Of a stretch of 9,099 nt of DNA, positions 1 to 4,563 are shown piece after piece (the stretch's first letter is position 1; the number at the start of each line of letters is the position of its first letter). Under the pieces are notes generated by a model. The model was not told the DNA's origin. It made no database searches and saw only the letters and a list, made by a program, of their open reading frames with translations. Origin of the DNA: Helicobacteraceae bacterium (lineage in GTDB: Bacteria > Campylobacterota > Campylobacteria > Campylobacterales > SZUA-545); NCBI GenBank assembly GCA_031276985.1, contig JAISMA010000130.1, positions 1 through 9,099 on the forward strand, read 5' to 3'. The translations under genes were made by a program, and so were the position numbers.

Positions 1-44
1 GAATCGATTACCTCGTCCGCGCGGATATTATCTATAAAGGTCAT
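1..44 (-). CDS. N-terminal fragment of an unidentified protein
   Basis: The minus strand reads ATG at 44-42 followed by an open frame to the window edge, giving MTFIDNIRADEVIDS. A strong Shine-Dalgarno AAGGAG lies at 56-51, six bases before the ATG, which is why I believe it is a true gene start. Fifteen residues are too few to assign a family. The gene runs out of the window and is divergent from the YbjQ-like cluster. Confidence 0.55.
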   Translation of the reverse strand, partial: MTFIDNIRADEVID

Positions 45-154
45 TTGCCGCTCCTTGTTGATGTCGTTAGGATTTTACCCGCAGGAGAATAAAAGTCCGT
101 TTGTTTATAGCCAAAAGGCTATTATTTGCCGCTAATTTGTCCAAAGGAGAATTC
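45..154. promoter_or_regulatory. Divergent intergenic region with a small hairpin
   Basis: This 110-base spacer separates two divergently transcribed starts and so must carry both promoters. A perfect 6-bp stem with an AAAA loop (ATAGCC/GGCTAT, 107-122) sits upstream of the rightward gene. TATTAT at 120-125 is a possible -10 box for that gene, but no convincing -35 element is visible. The RBS AAAGGAG at 143-149 belongs to the GTG start at 155. Confidence 0.3.
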
Positions 155-475
155 GTGATTTTAACAAACATCGAAAGCGTGCCAGGGCGCAAGATCGTCC
201 GCCATTTGGGGCTTGTTTCTGGCAGCACCGTTCGTTCTAAACACGTGGGACGCGACATTATGGCGGGGCTGAAAAACATTGTCGGCGGCGAGCTGAAAGG
301 CTACACGGAGTTGCTGGAAGATTCGCGCCAAGAGGCGATCAAACGAATGCAGGCTCAAGCGGCGGCGATTGGCGCAAACGCCGTCGTTAACGTGCGCTTT
401 TCCACGTCGTCTGTCGCGGCTGGCGCGGCGGAGTTATACGTTTACGGAACGGCGTTGCAGATAGAGCTGGATTAA
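155..475 (+). CDS. YbjQ/UPF0145-type heavy-metal-binding-domain protein
   Basis: The 106-residue product matches the usual length and pattern of the YbjQ (UPF0145, PF01906) family. It has an early 'V-R-H-L-G-L-V-S-G' strand, then 'GRDIMAGLKNIVGGELKGYTEL', a helix 'SRQEAIKRMQAQAAAIGANAVVNVRF', and a C-terminal 'YVYGTALQI' strand. The molecular function of this family is not established; the domain name is historical. I chose the GTG at 155 because AAAGGAG lies six bases upstream and because the resulting length fits the family. A TTG at 101 would add 18 unmatched residues and lacks a well-placed RBS. The gene is cytosolic, with no signal or membrane segment, and ends two bases before a paralogue, so they are very likely co-transcribed. 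Confidence 0.85.
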   Translation: MILTNIESVPGRKIVRHLGLVSGSTVRSKHVGRDIMAGLKNIVGGELKGYTELLEDSRQEAIKRMQAQAAAIGANAVVNVRFSTSSVAAGAAELYVYGTALQIELD

Positions 476-477
476 AT

Positions 478-930
478 ATGGAAACGGCGCTTATTGTCCA
501 ACTAATACCGTTTGCCGTATTGTTGATCATTGGTTTCGCCTTTGGCGCAATCGCCGAAAAAAGGCATTATCGATCGATTATCGCGCGAGAAAAGCGCCTA
601 AGCGTCATATTGACCTTTTCGCAAAAAACGCCGCCGCCAATGGACTCCGCGCCTCGCGTCAAGCTGGTGGTCGGCTCCGTCGTGGTGTCGTCGGATTATT
701 TCAGATCCGTTAGCGCATTTTTACGCGGCATTTTCGGCGGGCGCATTCGATCGTATGAAAGCCTGCTTGATCGCGCCAGAAGAGAGGCGGTTTTGCGAAT
801 GAAACAGTCGGCGGACGAGTTTGGCGCAAAGCAAATTTATAACGTCAAGATTGAAACGTCGATGATTGGCGGCGACAATCTCGACTGTGTGGAAGCGTAT
901 GCCTACGGCACGGCTTTACGCCCGCGCTGA
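478..930 (+). CDS. Membrane-anchored YbjQ-like protein
   Basis: A 150-residue paralogue of the preceding gene. Residues about 5-26 (IVQLIPFAVLLIIGFAFGAI) form one transmembrane helix, followed by a basic stretch (EKRHYRSIIAREKR) that predicts a cytoplasmic C-terminal part. From about residue 60 the YbjQ pattern returns: 'VKLVVGSVVVSSDYFRS', 'FLRGIFGGRIRSYESLLDRAR', 'EAVLRMKQSADEFGAKQIYNVKIET' and terminal 'EAYAYGTALRP'. Start ATG at 478 is only two bases after the stop of the first copy, suggesting translational coupling. A tandem pair of one soluble and one anchored copy suggests duplication followed by specialisation, possibly as partners; that is inference. Function unknown. Confidence 0.8.
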   Translation: METALIVQLIPFAVLLIIGFAFGAIAEKRHYRSIIAREKRLSVILTFSQKTPPPMDSAPRVKLVVGSVVVSSDYFRSVSAFLRGIFGGRIRSYESLLDRARREAVLRMKQSADEFGAKQIYNVKIETSMIGGDNLDCVEAYAYGTALRPR

Positions 931-968
931 TTGTCGCGGCGCGTCAAATTTACGCAAGGCAAACTAGG

Positions 969-1391
969 TTGAAAAGACAAGGTTTTACGTTGCTGGAAGT
1001 TGTGATCGCTACGCTAATCGGTTCTATCGCCGCGATAGCGATTTTGAATATTGGACTGCAAAGCTCCAAACTTTCAAGCGAGATCAAAAAACGCGACGCC
1101 ATTTCCGCGCCGCTTTCTATCGCCGCGTTGCATGGCAAAAAAGATTTTCATAATCTTGAGCGCACGCTAGAAAGCATGCTTTCAGGCGCTTACGCTATCG
1201 ATCACGAGGATTTGAAGCGTTATCTGCAAGAACATAAGGCGCTATATACCGAAGAGATCGTCGAGCGTTACGATATTACGGCGGAGGCGGAGGGTTACGA
1301 GATTACGCAGCCGATTAGCTTTGAAATTATCGTTAAAACCGTTAGCGCGAACGGCGCAGAGGGCAGGATTTACGCGATTGAAAGCGAATAA
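969..1391 (+). CDS. Type IV prepilin / pseudopilin-like protein
   Basis: The N-terminus MKRQGFTLLEVVIATLIGSIAAIAIL is a class III prepilin signal. It has basic residues, a Gly just before the predicted peptidase cleavage site (G5/F6), Glu at +5 of the mature protein, and a roughly 20-residue hydrophobic helix. The remaining ~110 residues are mixed and match no pilin subtype I recognise; length (140 aa) suits a minor pseudopilin or competence-type pilin. It would be processed by a PilD-type peptidase and inserted in the inner membrane. The start is a TTG at 969 with only a weak upstream AAGG, but it places the signal motif correctly. It lies 38 bases after the YbjQ-like pair; no other pilus or secretion gene is nearby, so its machinery must be elsewhere. 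Confidence 0.75.
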   Translation: MKRQGFTLLEVVIATLIGSIAAIAILNIGLQSSKLSSEIKKRDAISAPLSIAALHGKKDFHNLERTLESMLSGAYAIDHEDLKRYLQEHKALYTEEIVERYDITAEAEGYEITQPISFEIIVKTVSANGAEGRIYAIESE

Positions 1392-1573
1392 CTCCGCAAT
1401 TCTCCTTCCCCCAAATCGCCTTCGCCAACGCACCCCCGCAAAACGACTTTACGCGTTTGATCCAAACGCTATTTTGGCGCGAATAACTCCGCAAAATCGC
1501 TTCCTCCAAAAAAAAACGATCGATAAAAGAATTTACGAAAGAGATCGCGAATAATTCTGCAAAAATTGTCTCC
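1384..1573. repeat. Three imperfect direct repeats, core GCGAATAACTCCGCAA
   Basis: Copies occur at 1384-1410, 1479-1507 and 1547-1573. The first 16 bases are identical in copies one and two, and copy three differs at two of the 16 positions (GCGAATAATTCTGCAA). Each is followed after a few variable bases by a CT-rich stretch (CTCC or TCC). Copy one spans the stop codon of the pseudopilin gene. The spacings (95 and 68 bases) are not multiples of three, and on the opposite strand the copies read in different frames, so they do not look like protein repeats. They may be decayed duplications; I know no element of this type. Confidence 0.5.
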
Positions 1574-1694
1574 AAAAACGCGCCCAAAACAATCGCGTTG
1601 ATTCTATTGCCCGCGCCTTCCGTCGCTATCTTTCTCGTCGCTCTATCCACTAAACGCTCGCGCATTACATAAACGCTTCGCGTTGGCTTCCCAT

Positions 1695-1718
1695 CATTCC
1701 CGCGAAGGCGGATCTCCA
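1695..1718. repeat. Degenerate REP-like palindrome (copy 1)
   Basis: CATTCCCGCGAAGGCGGATC resembles the widespread dispersed palindrome ATTCCCGC-GAAG-GCGGGAAT. The CCGC/GCGG stem around a GAAG loop (1700-1711) is intact, while the outer right arm has diverged. Such elements are usually intergenic and non-coding. The short minus-strand peptide they encode (…LRGNDGKP) is a recurrent artefact in ORF calls. Confidence 0.5.
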
Positions 1719-1790
1719 AAACAAAAAGTCAAAACACCCATATCGCATTACGCCGTTGCGTTGATTTAACCTCATTCTCGCACCACTTTT

Positions 1791-1816
1791 TGTCATACCC
1801 ACGCAGGCAGGTATCC
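1791..1816. repeat. Degenerate REP-like palindrome (copy 2)
   Basis: TGTCATACCCACGCAGGCAG, continuing into GTATCC, is a second variant of the same REP-like element in the same orientation as copy 1, about 95 bases downstream. The ATACC/GGTAT arms (1795-1799 and 1810-1814) remain complementary. It marks the approximate boundary between chromosomal-texture DNA and the AT-rich phage-like block. Confidence 0.45.
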
Positions 1817-1963
1817 ATTCCCTAAAAATCGGGTCAAAGTGTAACCTTAAATCTTGTTCTGTCAAGGAATCAGCATACTTGCTTGTCGGAGAACTGTATC
1901 GTACTTTGGCTGTTTTAGCTAGATTTATACAGCGGGATCAATGTCAAGTAAATCTCATTAACG

Positions 1964-2043
1964 CTATTCCTTGTAAATATAAAGTATGGTCTATGACAAG
2001 ATTAAGTAAATAGCCTATACTGTTATTGAAGTACAAGGGATAG
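1964..2043. other. 80-base imperfect inverted repeat with nested stems
   Basis: The outer arms are CTATTCCTTGTA (1964-1975) and TACAAGGGATAG (2032-2043): 11 of 12 pairs match and the twelfth is a G-T wobble if the plus strand is transcribed. An inner pair, AGTATGGTCTAT (1983-1994) and ATAGCCTATACT (2010-2021), matches at 10 of 12. Together they would fold into one long hairpin. On the minus strand it overlaps the end of the 32-codon ORF, so it could act as a transcript-end structure, a recombination-site relic, or an insertion-element end. No U-tract follows on either strand. Confidence 0.4.
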
Positions 2044-2113
2044 TTGCTAACTGATAGTAAAAGAACTTATGTCCGAATAGCTTTACTCTACCGTCGTCAT
2101 TGTCAAATAACAT
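2015..2113 (-). CDS. Small ORF (32 aa), possibly 5' piece of a frameshifted gene
   Basis: The minus-strand ATG at 2113-2111 is preceded by GAGG (2123-2120) with a six-base spacing, a good ribosome-binding site. The peptide begins MLFDNDDGRVKLFGHKFFYYQ and stops at TAG 2017-2015. It overlaps the end of the preceding small ORF by 11 bases, typical of tightly packed phage-type genes. After a stop, a second frame overlapping its last third stays open for about 37 codons (…YLLNLVIDHTLYLQGIALM), so the gene may originally have been longer and now be frameshifted. I recognise no family. Confidence 0.35.
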   Translation of the reverse strand: MLFDNDDGRVKLFGHKFFYYQLATIPCTSITV

Positions 2114-2222
2114 TATTCACCTCGTTTAGTGTCCCATATCCCTGAACAAACCGCGCTCTACACCAAGATATAATGTGGAGATAGATGCTTATTATTCCTG
2201 CAATCATTATAATTTCATACAT
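2103..2222 (-). CDS. Small single-pass membrane protein (39 aa)
   Basis: The ATG at 2222-2220 lies one base after the stop codon of the tail-fibre-like gene. AAGG near the end of that gene is six bases upstream, giving a proper Shine-Dalgarno. The product starts MYEIIMIAGIISIYLHIISW, one hydrophobic helix of about 18 residues followed by a polar tail (CRARFVQGYGTLNEVNNVI). Small membrane proteins directly after tail-fibre genes are often holin-like or fibre accessory proteins in phages, but the sequence is too short to assign. Position and RBS are the main evidence that it is real. Confidence 0.45.
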   Translation of the reverse strand: MYEIIMIAGIISIYLHIISWCRARFVQGYGTLNEVNNVI

Positions 2223-2223
2223 C

Positions 2224-3243
2224 TTAAGCCTTAGTATATTCGCAATAGCCATGCAAAAATACGCCTTGATTGGGCGCGTTTATAGCGGCATTGCGCTTAA
2301 TAAATATACTTCGCGCATAAGCCAAAAACACGGCCGCTCTATCTATAACCTCGTTTAAAGCCGTGAATGGAGCGCCTAACCGAACGCGATCTGTAACTTG
2401 TGAAATTTCAATCTGTAACTGATTGTTTATTATTCGATCAAATCCGCTAATCGTATTTATAAGCGGAATTACTCGCCTATTTCCTACTTCCAAATCGCTA
2501 ATATCGCCAATTTGCAATTCATTAAACGCTTTCGCGTAAATCTTACGCCCGTCTATCCAATACTTTCCTGCCCACTTTTCATCAGTCGAGTATTGGAACT
2601 CTTGCGGCGTTACGCTTTTATACTTTCGCGGGTGAATGCTTAACGCTTTTTGATACGTAGCCGCGCCGCTATTCACTTCATAGCTAAACGTTTGCCCTTT
2701 GTATAAAATCGCGTCTTTTATAAACACTCTTGAAGCGTTAGAATTGCCCAAAATAATGGTGTCTTCAAACAGCGTCGATCCGTCTGCGATTAACTTTAAT
2801 GAAGCCGTTTGCGGCGCGGTTGCGGCAGGGTTAATGCTTACCCAAATGCCGATCTTACAATCGTAAGGCGCGATCCAATCCGTATTAGGTTCTAGCGCTA
2901 AAGTCTCGCCGCTTATATCGTAATAATCCGTAGCCAATGGCGTTTGCTCTGTAACGCTAAATAAAGGCGGTATAAAGCGGCAAATAAAGCTAAATTCTGT
3001 CGACGTAATGCCGTAAGAAAGTAGCTTAATTGTTTGCCCTTTGGCGATTTTCACCACTTCGGAAATTCGTATCCAGCTATTCGCCGCTATCCCGATCCTT
3101 TCGTCGTAAAAAACGCGGGTATCGTCAACTAAAACCTCAAAGGATATATTCCCCGCGCTTCCTGTAGCTGATCGGCTAATATCGACGAGACAATAGCCGT
3201 CCCGATCCGCCGTCCATGTCCCGCCGCAACCGACTAAAAACAA
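2224..3243 (-). CDS. Phage tail-fibre-like protein, possible lipoprotein, start codon unclear
   Basis: Three parts are visible in this 339-residue frame. Residues about 8-95 and 113-205 are two related beta-rich domains: each opens with a Trp-containing strand (TWTADRDGYCLV; DWIAPYDCKIGIWV) and closes near a KGQT motif. Residues about 216-339 carry YSTDEKWAGKYWIDGRKIY and end in EYTKA, a pattern I associate with the C-terminal region of phage tail-fibre and appendage proteins. The only standard start is TTG at 3243, without an RBS. The frame is open 11 codons further to 3276 (starting at an ATT after TAA 3279-3277). With that extension the N-terminus reads INQFLTIAFVSLFLVGC, an excellent lipoprotein signal and lipobox (LVGC) lacking only a start Met. 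So it is either a lipoprotein using ATT or TTG, or a gene whose start has mutated. It may bind a surface or host receptor. It lies 40 codons downstream of, and in the same frame as, the coiled-coil-like ORF. Confidence 0.65.
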   Translation of the reverse strand: MFLVGCGGTWTADRDGYCLVDISRSATGSAGNISFEVLVDDTRVFYDERIGIAANSWIRISEVVKIAKGQTIKLLSYGITSTEFSFICRFIPPLFSVTEQTPLATDYYDISGETLALEPNTDWIAPYDCKIGIWVSINPAATAPQTASLKLIADGSTLFEDTIILGNSNASRVFIKDAILYKGQTFSYEVNSGAATYQKALSIHPRKYKSVTPQEFQYSTDEKWAGKYWIDGRKIYAKAFNELQIGDISDLEVGNRRVIPLINTISGFDRIINNQLQIEISQVTDRVRLGAPFTALNEVIDRAAVFLAYARSIFIKRNAAINAPNQGVFLHGYCEYTKA

Positions 3244-3282
3244 CGAAACGAAAGCGATTGTTAAAAATTGGTTAATTTAGAG

Positions 3283-3708
3283 CTAAAACGGGGGGGGGGC
3301 GAACTTCGCGGAAGCAAACTCTACGTTTAACGAAGCCTTTGCTTCGGCGTTTGTTTGAAACGTTTGGCTTAACGAAGCCGATTTGAGCGTTTCAGCCGAA
3401 GTTTCAATCGTCGTCGTGTTCAAACGATTTGCTATGTTTGAAAAGCCTAACAATGATCGCATTGATTGCGAAGCGTTTGAATTTACTTGAACCAAACGTT
3501 CTTGAACGCTTGAAGTCTTTGCTTTGGTTTGTATCAAACGTCCTTGAACGCTTGCCTCTTTCTTGAACAAACGCTTCATCGCGTTTTCCGTCGTTTTATT
3601 CAAACGCTTCATTGCGTTTGAAAAGCCTTGAAAAACAGACCGCCTTGTTGAAGCGATCTCGTCCGATTTGACGCTTAAGTCAATCGGAAGCGCAAACGAT
3701 GATCGCAT
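3283..3708 (-). CDS. Repeat-rich, probably coiled-coil protein ending in a C10 tract
   Basis: This 141-residue frame starts at ATG 3708 with a weak AAGAAG about ten bases upstream. The product is Ser/Thr/Asn/Gln/Ala-rich with no membrane segment. A 'RL' pair recurs at residues 35, 46, 57, 71 and 95, i.e. spacings of 11, 11, 14 and 24, suggesting hendecad-type coiled coil. GFSNAMKRLNKTT (28-40) is echoed by GFSNIANRLNTTT (88-100), so the gene contains an internal duplication. The last codons (A-P-P-P-F-stop) are formed by ten consecutive C residues. It lies upstream of the tail-fibre-like gene in the same frame, so the two could be the stalk and tip of a once-continuous fibre gene. No family recognised; function unknown. 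Confidence 0.5.
   Translation of the reverse strand: MRSSFALPIDLSVKSDEIASTRRSVFQGFSNAMKRLNKTTENAMKRLFKKEASVQGRLIQTKAKTSSVQERLVQVNSNASQSMRSLLGFSNIANRLNTTTIETSAETLKSASLSQTFQTNAEAKASLNVEFASAKFAPPPF
3290..3299. repeat. G10/C10 homopolymer tract
   Basis: Ten consecutive G on the plus strand (C on the coding strand) lie at the 3' end of the coiled-coil-like ORF. Poly-G/C tracts of 8-12 bases are the typical phase-variable contingency elements of Campylobacter and Helicobacter. Here a one-base change would replace the C-terminus: C10 ends PPPF, C11 ends PPPVLALN, C9 ends PPRFSSKLTNF. All three frames stop before the next gene. Confidence 0.85.
3421..3620. repeat. Five in-frame copies of a 20-base palindromic coding repeat
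   Basis: Copies begin CAAACG and lie at 3421-3440, 3493-3512, 3535-3554, 3568-3587 and 3601-3620. Start-to-start distances are 72, 42, 33 and 33, all multiples of three. The best copy, CAAACGCTTCATTGCGTTTG, has a perfect 7-bp stem; others are imperfect (CAAACGTTCTTGAACGCTTG, 8 of 9 pairs). On the coding strand each encodes an Arg-Leu pair in the same frame. Further palindromes lie nearby (CGAAGC/GCTTCG, 3331-3346), and ATGATCGCATTG is duplicated at 3453-3464 and 3699-3710. Confidence 0.65.
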
Positions 3709-4060
3709 TGTCGTAATTCTTCTTGCGGATAGATAAAATCTTCGCGTACCAGCCGAGCTTAACTTAAAACGTCATTAAAAACTAACGAAATTTAACGAAA
3801 AACGTTGATTTTTTGGAAAATTAAGACAAAACGCTTTGTTTTTTCGCTCCCGTCGCTTTGGCGCGAGCGCGAAGCGCGAAAGAGCGAACGCGGACGGTTT
3901 AGCGCGCGATAAACACAAAGGCGCGAAGTTTCGCGCTTCGGCTTCTAGGATTTAGGCGCGTTTCGCCTTCGCCGGCTGTTATAGGTTTTTTGGTTAGCGC
4001 GCGTCCCAATTGACGATCGGCGACGCTCGCAAATGGTAAAAAGCGCGGAGGGGCAAAGCG
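3709..4060. other. Hairpin-rich intergenic region without a gene
   Basis: No supported ORF lies in these 352 bases. The left part (3760-3845) is AT-rich and holds a direct repeat TAACGAAA at 3783-3790 and 3793-3800, exactly ten bases apart, which could be an operator upstream of the leftward coiled-coil-like ORF. The middle (3844-3887) is a GC-rich stretch bounded by TCGCTC/GAGCGA. A compact hairpin follows at 3921-3936. The chromosomal CGATCG signature resumes at 4014, placing the right edge of the foreign block somewhere in this region. Confidence 0.45.
3908..3936 (-). terminator. Possible terminator for hemJ
   Basis: On the minus strand GCGCGAAACTTCGCGC forms a hairpin (3936-3921; six-base stem, four-base loop) followed by the T-rich stretch CTTTGTGTTTATC (3920-3908). 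It lies about 125 bases past the hemJ stop. The T-run is interrupted, so it is a weak candidate only. Confidence 0.3.
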
Positions 4061-4498
4061 TTAAAACGGCTTTATCACCGCCAAAATAACGATCGCAATC
4101 AAAAACAGCGTCGGAACTTCGTTGAAAACGCGAAAAAACGCGCCGCTCTTGTCGCGCGCGTCGTTTGCGAGCCGTTTGCGAAGATGACCCGCGTAAAAAA
4201 ACCAGCCGATCAGCGCCGCTACGAGCGTTAGCTTCGCGTGCAGCCAGCCGCCGCTTTGAAGCAACTCCGGTTTAATCGCGATCATAGTCAAACCCGTAAC
4301 GAGCGTCGCCCAAAAAGCGGGCAAAGCGATATATTTCCACAGCTTCAGCTCTTGAATCTTGACGATTTTCGTAAACTCTTCGTTGTCGCGGTTTTCGGCG
4401 TGATAGACAAACAAGCGCGGCAGGTAAAACATGCCCGCAAACCACGCCACCATCGCTATAATATGAACCGATTTTATCTCAAGATAATAATTTTCCAC
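4061..4498 (-). CDS. hemJ: Protoporphyrinogen IX oxidase, HemJ type
   Basis: The 145-residue membrane protein matches the HemJ (UPF0093) family over its full length. HemJ converts protoporphyrinogen IX to protoporphyrin IX, the penultimate step of heme synthesis, in the inner membrane of bacteria that lack HemG and HemY. Seen here: the N-terminal KSVHIIAMVAWFAGMFYLPRL region with conserved His12 and Arg28, YHAEN just after it, the KIQELKLWKY segment, and four hydrophobic helices (about 8-30, 53-73, 85-103, 125-143). The start is GTG at 4498 with AAAGGA seven bases upstream; family alignment supports it. The gene diverges from bpt over a 65-base spacer. No other heme gene is in the window. Confidence 0.92.
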   Translation of the reverse strand: MENYYLEIKSVHIIAMVAWFAGMFYLPRLFVYHAENRDNEEFTKIVKIQELKLWKYIALPAFWATLVTGLTMIAIKPELLQSGGWLHAKLTLVAALIGWFFYAGHLRKRLANDARDKSGAFFRVFNEVPTLFLIAIVILAVIKPF

Positions 4499-4563
4499 GT
4501 AAATCCTTTGATTTTTCCGTTAATTTTATCTAAGTTTAACTATAGTCGCTTTTAAGGATTGCA
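4499..4563. promoter_or_regulatory. Divergent promoter region for hemJ and bpt
   Basis: The 65-base spacer is AT-rich. For bpt, TATAGT at 4541-4546 is a good extended-type -10 preceded by T-rich DNA, as usual for epsilonproteobacterial sigma-70 promoters lacking a clear -35; the RBS AAGGA (4554-4558) follows at once. For hemJ, TAAAAT on the minus strand (4528-4523) is the best -10 candidate, with AAAGGA downstream. The two -10 boxes lie within 25 bases, so the promoters must overlap back to back. Confidence 0.45.

Larger units (their letters stand above)
1392..2014. other. Gene-poor, decayed-looking spacer
   Basis: I find no gene with a supported start in this stretch. Its left part (to about 1720) has the GC and k-mer texture of the flanking chromosome. 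Its right part (from about 1825) is clearly more AT-rich and resembles the phage-like block beside it. It contains direct repeats, two REP-like palindromes, an A9 run at 1508-1516, and a long imperfect inverted repeat, each listed separately. Minus-strand open frames here run straight through the REP-like elements and change frame repeatedly, which is what degraded coding DNA would look like. Confidence 0.5.

Noticed and set aside
101..154. Extended TTG start for the first YbjQ-like gene
   Set aside because: The extra 18 residues do not fit the family, and the GTG at 155 has a far better placed AAAGGAG.
1342..1719. 125-codon minus-strand ORF overlapping the pseudopilin 3' end
   Set aside because: It begins inside a REP-like element (…RLRGNDGKP is a usual artefact), has no RBS, runs through the direct repeats in changing phase, and resembles no protein family.
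1665..1865. 66-codon minus-strand ORF
   Set aside because: It crosses both REP-like palindromes (IPACVGMTK is their usual translation) and starts at a TTG with no RBS. Its first half may be the end of a decayed gene, but nothing identifiable.
1826..2220. tRNA gene or att site in the AT-rich spacer
   Set aside because: I looked for a T-arm (GGTTC-A-CC) and for a duplicated core at the two edges of the phage-like block and found neither by eye.
3283..3299. Phase-variable fusion of the coiled-coil-like and fibre-like ORFs
   Set aside because: I translated C9, C10 and C11; every frame meets a stop (3261, 3283 and 3272 respectively) before reaching the fibre-like frame, so slippage alone cannot fuse them.
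3421..3620. CRISPR-like or integron attC array
   Set aside because: Repeats are imperfect, the spacing is irregular but strictly in codon phase, and there are no cas or integrase genes.
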